Positions 58,196-64,000 of a stretch of DNA of 64,000 nt are shown in pieces. Both the position numbers and the translations under genes were made by a program. Source of the stretch: Coriobacteriaceae bacterium (lineage in GTDB: Bacteria; Actinomycetota; Coriobacteriia; Coriobacteriales; Coriobacteriaceae). The DNA lies in contig DAJPFV010000001.1 in NCBI GenBank assembly GCA_025993015.1, positions 1,736,001 to 1,800,000 on the forward strand, given 5' to 3'. Each line of letters opens with the position of its first letter. Position 1 is the first letter of the stretch. The notes under the pieces are model-generated. The model ran no database searches, had not been told where the DNA came from, and saw nothing but the letters and a program-made list of their open reading frames with translations.

Positions 58196-58777
58196 TTGGC
58201 GCGCGTAAAACAAATAATCGGATGGACCGCGATCGTTCTGTTTACTGCAACGCTGGCGGGCATCTGGGTGCTGACGGAGCAAAATGCGGTGGAGACGTCG
58301 TTGCTGAGCGAGTCCACCGCGCGTGTGGTGGAGGGTCAGGCTACGGGCGTACAGGCTGCCGATGTCACGGGTGAAGCTCAGACCGAGAATGGGATGACCG
58401 GGGGCACCGATTCGGCTGCTTCGAATGTCCGGTCTGGCCGACTTGCTTCCATTCGCATGTGGGTGGGCACGAACGTCCGTCGCGTTGCCCATACCGTAGA
58501 GTTTTTCTTCGTCGGATTGTTCGCCTCGGTGGTCGTGGTTTGCTTTTCCAGGCGTCCGTGGAGCGTATGCTCCCGTTGCGTGCCCGTGTTGCTCTTTTGC
58601 GCCGTCTGCTCCGTTGGCGATCAGGTACATAAGATCTTTGTTCCCGGCAGGCATTTCGACGTTATCGATTTAGGATTCGATGCTGCGGGCTATGTTACCG
58701 CGATGCTGTTGGTATTGCTGGCAGCGGTGTTGGTGCGCCATGCGACTCGGCCGATCGGCGCCCATGCGAGGCGCTAG
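58196..58777 (+). CDS. VanZ-like membrane protein
   Basis: A 193-residue protein with membrane segments at residues 10-27, 96-120, 125-140 and 160-182. The VanZ-type motifs are VRRVAHTVEFFFVGLF and GDQVHKIFVPGRHFDVIDLGFDAAGY. VanZ homologues are often linked to glycopeptide tolerance or surface functions, mostly undefined. TTG 58196 is the start, with a strong AAAGGAGGT upstream. Between TM1 and TM2 is a Thr/Ser/Gly-rich outside loop not typical of VanZ. Confidence 0.85.
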   Translation: MARVKQIIGWTAIVLFTATLAGIWVLTEQNAVETSLLSESTARVVEGQATGVQAADVTGEAQTENGMTGGTDSAASNVRSGRLASIRMWVGTNVRRVAHTVEFFFVGLFASVVVVCFSRRPWSVCSRCVPVLLFCAVCSVGDQVHKIFVPGRHFDVIDLGFDAAGYVTAMLLVLLAAVLVRHATRPIGAHARR

Positions 58778-58899
58778 CCTTAAGACGAGACATCGCGACT
58801 GCCTATGCTTCGACATTGACTACAATAACGGCTGCAATCGCGAGTGGTCGTCGATGTGCAGTTTTCCAGACACCTGTTTTCTCTAAGAAAGGAAATCCC

Positions 58900-59259
58900 A
58901 TGGCGGTATTGTTTGTTGAATATCCCAAGTGCTCGACTTGTAAGAAGGCCAAGGCATGGCTGGACGAACATGGGGTAGAGTGTATCGACCGCGATATCGT
59001 TTTGGACAATCCCACGGCTGATGAGCTTGCGACCTGGATTGCTCGTTCGGGGCTGCCGGTGCGGCGCTTCTTTAATTCGTCGGGCATGAAATATCGAGAG
59101 CTGGGTCTGAAGGCGCGTCTGGATGCGGGCATGACGGATCGGGAGTGCTACGAGCTGCTGGCGACCGACGGCATGCTGGTCAAGCGTCCGCTGCTGGTGG
59201 GCGACGACTTTGCGATTCCCGGCTTTAGGGAAGCGGCTTGGGCCGAGGCGTTGCTGTAG
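58900..59259 (+). CDS. ArsC/Spx-family (YffB-like) glutaredoxin-fold protein
   Basis: The 119-residue protein has VEYPKCSTCKKAKAWLDEHGV with a CxxC pair, then SGLPVRRFFNSSGMKYRELG and MLVKRPLLVGDDFAIPGF, a typical ArsC-family pattern. Members include arsenate reductases, Spx regulators and YffB proteins; this one resembles the general ArsC-like group, and the activity cannot be told. ATG 58900 follows AAAGGAAAT. Confidence 0.88.
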   Translation: MAVLFVEYPKCSTCKKAKAWLDEHGVECIDRDIVLDNPTADELATWIARSGLPVRRFFNSSGMKYRELGLKARLDAGMTDRECYELLATDGMLVKRPLLVGDDFAIPGFREAAWAEALL

Positions 59260-59331
59260 CGGCTGCGGAAAGTGCGACCCGTTTTGAGTGCTCAGAGTGG
59301 GACGTGTTTTCCATCGGCGGGCTCGCTCGGC

Positions 59332-59742
59332 TCAATCCTCGAGCTGTGCCCATTCGTGCGGATCGTAGACCTTTACGTGCTTGTTGGGCTTGCCGCTCCA
59401 GTACTCCTCGTCCATAAAGGGCAGATATGCCTGAACGCCGGGGCAGATAAAGGGAATCCGCTGCTGTTGCAGTCGCTCGCGCTGGCGCTGCTCCAGGTGT
59501 GCCTCGGATATGACGGTCGGCATACCGGACAGCTCGACGAGGCTTGCCTGGATTCGCTTAAGGTCGGGGAGTCCCGCGTGCCATGACACCCGCATGATCA
59601 AAAAGGATGCACGGCGGTATTTTGCCTGCATCACCGTGATGGCGGGGCGCAGAGTGGGATGGATTTTGTCCCGTTCGGGCCAAAGGTCAGCAGTGATCTC
59701 GAGGCCCAGGGTCTCCCATAGGTAATCAAGCTCTTCGTCCAT
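59332..59742 (-). CDS. Hypothetical protein
   Basis: A 136-residue frame with codon use like its neighbours. It has no obvious membrane segment. The C-terminal part IPFICPGVQAYLPFMDEEYW faintly recalls a motif in some MarR-type regulator C-termini, not enough for a name. Lone gene, convergent with the ArsC-like gene. Confidence 0.55.
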   Translation of the reverse strand: MDEELDYLWETLGLEITADLWPERDKIHPTLRPAITVMQAKYRRASFLIMRVSWHAGLPDLKRIQASLVELSGMPTVISEAHLEQRQRERLQQQRIPFICPGVQAYLPFMDEEYWSGKPNKHVKVYDPHEWAQLED

Positions 59743-59899
59743 GGTGCCTCGATATCTACGCGATCATTGATACTTCGATTGTGTTGCCTGGTGCTATCGT
59801 TTTCGCGGTAGAATCTGCCAACGGTTGACGGCTACCGCTCGCGGCGTTTTGCCCTTCGTGTACAGCGGTCGGCTTCACAGGTCCTTCACGGGTTGGACG

Positions 59900-59924
59900 A
59901 AATTAGGCCAATTTGGCCGAATTT
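59900..59924. other. AT-rich hairpin upstream of the tRNA genes
   Basis: AAATT-A-GGCC-AATTT-GGCC-G-AATTT is a near-symmetric stem (59900-59924), about 22 bp before the tRNA promoter. It has no T-run; function unknown. 59743-59899 shows nothing else. Confidence 0.35.
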
Positions 59925-59945
59925 CAAAAAAGTCAAAATAGGGGC

Positions 59946-59974
59946 TTGCGTCATGGCGGGACTTCCCGTATATT
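59946..59974 (+). promoter_or_regulatory. Promoter of the tRNA-Gln/tRNA-Glu pair
   Basis: TTGCGT (59946-59951) and TATATT (59969-59974) are 17 bases apart, 44 bp upstream of tRNA-Gln. Confidence 0.6.
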
Positions 59975-60018
59975 TCTTTCTTGCGCAAAGGCACAGCCGA
60001 GCGCAGCAATGCAGTCAT

Positions 60019-60092
60019 TGGGATGTCGTCTAATGGCAGGACAGCGGATTCTGGTTCCGTCAATGGGGGTTCGACTCCCTCCATCCCAGCCA
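60019..60092 (+). tRNA. tRNA-Gln (anticodon CUG)
   Basis: TGGGATG (60019-60025) pairs with CATCCCA (60082-60088); the discriminator is G and CCA is encoded (60090-60092). The anticodon loop is TTCTGGT with CTG as anticodon on a GCGGA/TCCGT stem, and the T loop TTCGACT is present. It reads CAG codons. Confidence 0.95.
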
Positions 60093-60109
60093 TTGCATTT
60101 GCTACATAT

Positions 60110-60183
60110 GGCCCGTTCGTCTAGCGGTTTAGGACGCCGCCCTCTCAAGGCGGAGATCACCAGTTCGAATCTGGTACGGGCTA
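60110..60183 (+). tRNA. tRNA-Glu (anticodon CUC)
   Basis: GGCCCGT (60110-60116) pairs with ACGGGCT (60176-60182). The anticodon stem CCGCC/GGCGG closes a CTCTCAA loop with CTC as anticodon, and the T loop TTCGAAT is present. CCA is not encoded. It follows tRNA-Gln by 17 bp, probably on one transcript. Confidence 0.95.
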
Positions 60184-60197
60184 CCCACAAATAAATG

Positions 60198-60225
60198 CCC
60201 GGGCCTCGCAAGAGACCCGGGTTTT
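60198..60225 (+). terminator. Terminator after the tRNA pair
   Basis: CCCGGG (60198-60203) and CCCGGG (60216-60221) form a self-complementary stem with a 12-base loop, then TTTT. Confidence 0.8.
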
Positions 60226-60281
60226 GTGTATCGACCGTATATACGGCGCCTGCCGTGTTTCGCTCAGATCGAGGAGTAGCC

Positions 60282-61199
60282 ATGGATCTGCCCATCAGCT
60301 TGCAAGACATCACGTATGCCGAGAACTATCTGGCGCAGGGTGACCTGGCTACGGCGACGCCGCTGTTGGAGCGCCTGGTGGAGCTCGCCGAGGAGTATAT
60401 CGACGCCGAGTGCAAGACGGAGGAGAAGCGCCAATACTTTAGCTTCGATAGCAAGTTTGAGCGCTTGGCCTATCGCCGCGTGGAGAAGGATCCGCGCGAG
60501 CTCGTGCAGGTCGAGGTGCCGTTTGACCGCCTGTACTCTGACATGGCGTTTGCCTACATTCGCCAGCAGGATTATGTGAGCGCTCGTAATGCCCTGATGC
60601 AGGCTGTGCGTTGGGACCCCATGAACTGCAACTATCGCTTGGACTTGGCCGAGCTGTTCCGCGCGCTCGAGGACAAGCAGGAGTGGGCATCGCTCTCGTT
60701 CTCGGTGCTGGAGCGCGCGAGCGACGGTAAGTGCGCCGCACGCGCCTACACCAACTTGGGTCAGTACTTCTTGGAGCCCGAGACCGAGAACATTTCGGCT
60801 GCCGTGGGCTGCGCGCGTCTGGCGCTGCGCCTGGCGCCCAATGATGCGCATACGACGCGCCTGCTCAACAAGATCCATACCACCTATCCGGATGCCGCGG
60901 ACGAGAGTGACGACCATGTGATGGGTGAGCTCGCCCTGCAGGGCGTGCCGACCTCGCCTTCGGCCGAGATCGCCATCTGCCTGATCATGTGCGCGACCGA
61001 TGCTGCAAGCGACGGCGACAAGCAGGAGGCTACGCGTCTGACGGTCCGTGCCCGCGACCTGGTGGGCGAGGAGGCATGCGCGGCGATTATCAAGCTGGTG
61101 CGCGAGAGCGATGCCGAGCTTAATGCCGAGCGCAGGGCAAAGCGCGAGGCTGCGGGCTCAAACGCCGATGGCGCCAAGGAGGCCGGCGATGCCCAGTAA
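60282..61199 (+). CDS. Tetratricopeptide-repeat protein
   Basis: A 305-residue, mostly helical soluble protein: NYLAQGDLATATPLLERLVELAEEY, FAYIRQQDYVSARNALMQAVRWDP and ALRLAPNDAH have TPR spacing. TPR proteins bind other proteins; the partner is unknown. The last 30 residues are Ala/Glu/Lys-rich. ATG 60282 has GAGGAG upstream. Its end overlaps smpB by 11 bases, suggesting coupled expression. Confidence 0.8.
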   Translation: MDLPISLQDITYAENYLAQGDLATATPLLERLVELAEEYIDAECKTEEKRQYFSFDSKFERLAYRRVEKDPRELVQVEVPFDRLYSDMAFAYIRQQDYVSARNALMQAVRWDPMNCNYRLDLAELFRALEDKQEWASLSFSVLERASDGKCAARAYTNLGQYFLEPETENISAAVGCARLALRLAPNDAHTTRLLNKIHTTYPDAADESDDHVMGELALQGVPTSPSAEIAICLIMCATDAASDGDKQEATRLTVRARDLVGEEACAAIIKLVRESDAELNAERRAKREAAGSNADGAKEAGDAQ

Positions 61200-61659
61200 G
61201 CGCGAGCGCAAGCTCATTTCCAAGAATCGCTCGGCACATCACGAGTACTTTATCGATGAGACGTTTGAGTGTGGTATTGAGCTGAGCGGTACCGAGGTCA
61301 AGTCGATTCGCGAGCGCGCGTGCCAGATTACCGATACCTTCGCACTGATTCGTGGTGGGGAGTGCTGGCTCGTCGGCCTGCATATCCACCCTTATAGCCA
61401 TGGTGGCGTGTGGAATCGCGATCCCGACCGTCGGCGCCGTCTGCTGCTGCACCGCAAGGAGATCGACTTTCTTGACGGCAAACTTTGCAACCGTGGTTAT
61501 GCGCTGGTTCCGTTGGAGCTCTACTTTAATACCGACGGTCGCGTAAAACTGCTGCTGGGCCTGGGTCGCGGCAAGAAGCTCTACGACAAGCGCGAGGACA
61601 TGGCCAAGCGTGATGTCCAACGCGAGATCGACCGCGCCCTCAAGGAACGCAACCGCTGA
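61189..61659 (+). CDS. smpB: SsrA-binding protein SmpB
   Basis: SmpB delivers tmRNA to stalled ribosomes. The 156-residue protein has RSAHHEYFIDETFECGIELSGTEVKSIR near the start, RDPDRRRRLLLHRKEI and the C-terminal tail GRGKKLYDKREDMAKRD. ATG 61189 overlaps the upstream TPR gene. No tmRNA gene is recognised in the window, although ssrA is often nearby. Confidence 0.96.
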   Translation: MPSKRERKLISKNRSAHHEYFIDETFECGIELSGTEVKSIRERACQITDTFALIRGGECWLVGLHIHPYSHGGVWNRDPDRRRRLLLHRKEIDFLDGKLCNRGYALVPLELYFNTDGRVKLLLGLGRGKKLYDKREDMAKRDVQREIDRALKERNR

Positions 61660-61671
61660 CCGTCCTTCATA

Positions 61672-61739
61672 AGTTGCGGTGGAATACGGACTGGTTTGCC
61701 TGTTTGAGGGGGCTATTCAGTCCCTATTTCACCGCAACT
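61672..61739. repeat. Dispersed stem-loop repeat, family A copy 2
   Basis: Arms AGTTGCGGTGGAATA and TATTTCACCGCAACT (one mismatch) with a 38-base loop; it matches the copy at 2228-2294 in the arms and in CAGTCCC before the 3' arm, while the middle of the loop differs. Confidence 0.85.
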
Positions 61740-61782
61740 GCGGGTGTCTCATCTTTCTTACTGTTCTGACACATATGTTTCA

Positions 61783-61815
61783 AAGGCAGCGTCCGTTATG
61801 GGCGCTGCCTTTTTT
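61783..61815 (+). terminator. Terminator after smpB
   Basis: AAGGCAGCG and CGCTGCCTT form a stem with an 11-base loop, followed by TTTT. Confidence 0.85.
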
Positions 61816-61866
61816 GTGGGTACATACATCCATGAGGTTCCAACCCGAGCTAGGGGAGTGATCGTT

Positions 61867-62370
61867 ATGGACAAAACTGCGTTCTTTACCATGCCGAGTG
61901 GCCTGTACGTGGTGAGCGCCGCGGCGGACGGGCTGCGTGCCGGCTGCGTTATCAACACAGCAGTGCAGGTGACATCCGCCCCGCCGCGCATCTCGATTGC
62001 CGTGAACAAGGAAAATGTCACGTCCGGCGTAATCGTATCGGCTAAGGCCTTTGCGCTGACCGTGATCGATCAGACCGCCGACATGCTCTACATCGGCAAC
62101 TTTGGGTTCCGCACCAGCAGCGATTATGACAAGTTTGCCAAATACGAGACCCGCGAGACGGCTCTGGGCATGCCCTATGTGCCCGAGCACGCGACGGCCC
62201 TGTTTAGCTGCCGTTTGATCGACACTGTGGATGTGAGCACGCATCTACTGTTTATCGGCGAGGTCGAGGATGCCGAGCGCCTGAGCGACGAGACGCCGCT
62301 CACCTACGATTACTACCATAAGGTCCTGAAGGGCAAGACGCCTCCGAAGGCGTCCTCGTATCAAGGCTAG
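61867..62370 (+). CDS. Flavin reductase family protein
   Basis: A 167-residue protein of the FMN-binding split-barrel type: LYVVSAAADGLRAGCVINTAVQVTSAPP is the flavin-binding segment, and ATALFSCRLIDTVDVSTHLLFIGEV the second. Such proteins transfer electrons from NAD(P)H or rubredoxin to flavin; the close rubredoxin gene downstream suggests a split counterpart of the high-molecular-weight rubredoxins of anaerobes, used against oxygen stress. Start ATG 61867. Confidence 0.88.
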   Translation: MDKTAFFTMPSGLYVVSAAADGLRAGCVINTAVQVTSAPPRISIAVNKENVTSGVIVSAKAFALTVIDQTADMLYIGNFGFRTSSDYDKFAKYETRETALGMPYVPEHATALFSCRLIDTVDVSTHLLFIGEVEDAERLSDETPLTYDYYHKVLKGKTPPKASSYQG

Positions 62371-62387
62371 AAATGTTTTAAAAATAC

Positions 62388-62415
62388 TTGCATTATATTA
62401 TTGAGAATCTATACT
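62388..62415 (+). promoter_or_regulatory. Promoter of the rubredoxin gene
   Basis: TTGCAT (62388-62393) and TATACT (62410-62415) are 16 bases apart, 45 bp before the ATG, so the rubredoxin gene may be expressed apart from the flavin reductase. Confidence 0.6.
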
Positions 62416-62459
62416 AATAGATGAAGTACATCACCAGTCGCGTTCGAGGGGAGAACATC

Positions 62460-62603
62460 ATGGCTGAGGAGAAGAAGACGTATAAGTTCGTGTGCATCGT
62501 TTGTGGCTACGAAGTTGAGGTCGACACGCCCGAGCTGCCCGAGGACTACGTGTGCCCGGTCTGCGGCGTCGGTCCCGATCAGTTTGAGCTCGTCGAGGAG
62601 TAG
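62460..62603 (+). CDS. Mini-rubredoxin
   Basis: A 47-residue iron protein with C12, C15, C32 and C35 (CIVCGYE and CPVCG) as the four iron ligands. The middle loop of the usual 52-54-residue rubredoxin is shortened. It probably passes electrons to or from the flavin reductase-like protein. ATG 62460 follows GAGGGGAG; the ATG at 62421 coincides with the expected transcription start. Confidence 0.9.
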   Translation: MAEEKKTYKFVCIVCGYEVEVDTPELPEDYVCPVCGVGPDQFELVEE

Positions 62604-62643
62604 CTCGTCGGCACGCGGCTCACGGCAACACATAGCTCTGTCC

Positions 62644-62680
62644 AAGGGTCCCGGTCGGATATCCCGGCCGGGACCCTTTT
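62644..62680 (+). terminator. Terminator of the rubredoxin gene
   Basis: AAGGGTCCCGGTCGG and CCGGCCGGGACCCTT form a long GC stem followed by TTTT. Confidence 0.92.
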
Positions 62681-62745
62681 CCTCCGCCCCCAAGGGATCA
62701 CGGTTGCTGTTGGCCGATCCTGTCTGTTGTGAGTCCGGCCGACCT

Positions 62746-62808
62746 TTTGTCTCAATCTGTAACATCTAACGGTGGAAATTGGGTCCACTTGTTACAGATT
62801 GAGACAAA
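62746..62808. repeat. Tandem palindromic repeat, family C unit 1
   Basis: Perfect 18-bp arms TTTGTCTCAATCTGTAAC (62746-62763) and complement (62791-62808), with ATCTAACGG at the start of the loop. A second unit follows at 62830. Confidence 0.85.
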
Positions 62809-62829
62809 CGGAGCTGTCCCTCGGAATGA

Positions 62830-62884
62830 TCTCGATCTGTAACATCTAACGGCTCGAAACGGGTCTTCCTGTTACAGATCGAGA
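62830..62884. repeat. Tandem palindromic repeat, family C unit 2
   Basis: TCTCGATCTGTAAC (62830-62843) and complement (62871-62884), 14 bp. It differs from unit 1 by A to G in the left arm with the matching T to C in the right arm, so pairing is kept. The pair sits between two convergent genes. Confidence 0.85.
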
Positions 62885-62912
62885 CGTTTGCCTGGGTAGG
62901 TGCCCCGTCCCA

Positions 62913-64000
62913 TTACATCCCTGTCAACAACACGACATCTAGAATCGTCACGATGGCACCGATCCCTACAAGCAGCGCGTTGAGTGGGCGCGAGTTGGCG
63001 TATTTGCCCATGACGCGGGGTGAACTGGTGAGCCGTATGAGCACAAAGACCGTAATCGGCAGCTGAAGCGACAACAGTGCCTGACTCCAGATGAGACCTT
63101 CAAAAGGATTTGGGACGACCAGACACGCCGCCACTGCGCCGACGAAACAGGCCGCCACCCCGATCGAGGAATGTCGGTCGTGGATGTCGTATTCCTCGTC
63201 GAACATGCCCGCGGTGATGGTGCCTGCCGCCATGCCTGCCGTCACACTACTCGAGAGGCCCGCAAACAGCAGCGCCACCGCAAAGATTGTCGAGCTTGCT
63301 GGGCCCAGAATGGGGGAGAGTGTGGCCGCTGCGACGGCGAGGTCGTCTACGACCATGCCGTGCGCAAAGAAGGTCGTTGCGGCCAGGATGACCATGGCCG
63401 AGCTGATTGCCCAGCCCACGCCCATCGAAAAGAGTGTGTCGAAGAGCTCGTAGCGCAGACGTTCTTCGATAACCTGCTCGCCTTGGCCTTCGAAGTGCAT
63501 GGATTGGATGACCTCGGAGTGCAGGAAGAGGTTGTGGGGCATAACGACCGCGCCTAGGACACTTACGATAATCGCGGCCGAGCCGGTGGGCATACTGGGT
63601 GCGATCCAGCTTGCGGCGGCCTGTGGCCAGTCGACCTTGACCAGCGTAAGCTCAGCCAAAAACGAGAGTCCTACCACGCCTACGAAGGCGATGATCCATC
63701 GCTCGGCGCGCCTGTAGGAGCTCGTCATGAGCATCGCCATCGATACTGCCGCCACGATGACGCAGCCCGCACGCACGGGCAGCCCAAAGAGCATTTGAAG
63801 GGCAATCGCGCCACCCAGGACTTCGGCCATGGCGGTGGCGATGGTCGCGAGATAGGCGCTGGCGAGCACCGTACGCCCGACGAAGCGGGGGAGGTAACGT
63901 GTCGTGGCCTCGGCAAGGCAGGCGCCCGTGGCGATACCCAGGTGCGCCGCGTTGTGCTGCAGCACGATGAGCATAATCGTGGACAGCGTGACGATCCACA
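62913..64000 (-). CDS. NRAMP-family metal ion transporter (C-terminal part)
   Basis: The gene enters from the right edge; the last 362 codons are seen. The sequence has at least nine hydrophobic segments, the NRAMP helix-6 motif VVMPHNLFLHSEVIQS, and LIVLQHNAAHLGIATGACLAE near the front. NRAMP proteins import Mn2+ or Fe2+ with protons. The first helix with its Asp-Pro-Gly motif lies beyond the window. The front motif has QHNAAHLG where many members have a different sequence, so metal choice is uncertain. Confidence 0.88.
   Translation of the reverse strand, partial: WIVTLSTIMLIVLQHNAAHLGIATGACLAEATTRYLPRFVGRTVLASAYLATIATAMAEVLGGAIALQMLFGLPVRAGCVIVAAVSMAMLMTSSYRRAERWIIAFVGVVGLSFLAELTLVKVDWPQAAASWIAPSMPTGSAAIIVSVLGAVVMPHNLFLHSEVIQSMHFEGQGEQVIEERLRYELFDTLFSMGVGWAISSAMVILAATTFFAHGMVVDDLAVAAATLSPILGPASSTIFAVALLFAGLSSSVTAGMAAGTITAGMFDEEYDIHDRHSSIGVAACFVGAVAACLVVPNPFEGLIWSQALLSLQLPITVFVLIRLTSSPRVMGKYANSRPLNALLVGIGAIVTILDVVLLTGM

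Noticed and set aside
61660..61866. tmRNA gene next to smpB
   Set aside because: No tRNA-like ends or tag reading frame; the gap holds a dispersed palindrome and a terminator.
2228..62884. A CRISPR array among the repeated palindromes
   Set aside because: The repeats are scattered or in a single pair, differ in spacing, and no cas genes are present.

Overview
The window is a high-GC (about 60%) bacterial chromosome segment that I read as Coriobacteriia, most likely Collinsella or a close relative. The grounds are the protein style of the ribosomal operon, zinc-type S14, L31 and L36, GC-ending codons, and many small dispersed palindromes between genes. No rRNA and no CRISPR array are visible. 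Everything here comes from reading the sequence and its translations; no database search was run.

Layout. 1-2210: accessory genes for selenium-dependent molybdenum hydroxylases (YqeC part, YqeB, XdhC). 2522-12285: a long ribosomal run beginning abruptly at rplE, through rpsN, rpsH, rplF, rplR, rpsE, rpmD, rplO, secY, adk, map, infA, rpmJ, rpsM, rpsK, rpsD, rpoA and rplQ; rplN, rplX and the S10 genes are not upstream. 12378-23985: truA, a family 2 glycosyltransferase, argR, a class A penicillin-binding protein, a U32 peptidase, tyrS, adenine deaminase and a HAD phosphatase. 24012-25565: an IS110-family element with a frameshifted transposase. 25661-28374: a second HAD phosphatase, citrate synthase and an ACT-domain protein.

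28556-35833 is the most distinctive stretch. A 64-bp near-perfect direct repeat brackets a decayed tyrosine integrase, an XRE regulator with a frameshifted DUF2975-like membrane partner, a two-module ABC transporter set (double-length permease, separate ATPase, permease-ATPase fusion) and a small secreted Tyr-rich protein placed one base after the fusion gene. I interpret it as an integrated island carrying a bacteriocin-like peptide with its own export or immunity machinery.

36058-43789 returns to core genes: L31 with a long Ala/Lys/Glu tail and a structured leader, secA, prfB, a YitT-type membrane protein and a split transketolase. 44080-52038 is accessory: an ECF sigma factor operon with a membrane regulator and an ABC transporter whose permease is frameshifted in a six-G tract; then a HigB-like toxin, a HigA antitoxin fused to an ImmA/IrrE metallopeptidase, and an sce7725/sce7726 pair, the latter with a restriction-endonuclease-like motif (possible defence locus); then phage and UvrD helicase remnants. 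52909-64000 is mostly housekeeping: ftsE with an unusual 170-residue N-terminal extension, ftsX, RNase R, a serine recombinase, a VanZ-like protein, an ArsC/Spx-like protein, tRNA-Gln(CUG), tRNA-Glu(CUC), a TPR protein, smpB, a flavin reductase with a mini-rubredoxin, and an NRAMP transporter running off the end.

Several families of dispersed stem-loops lie between genes, and five of them share a GTCCC motif at the base of the 3' arm. Three genes carry single-base frameshifts, two of them in G/C6 homopolymers; these may be phase-variable, decayed or sequencing errors.
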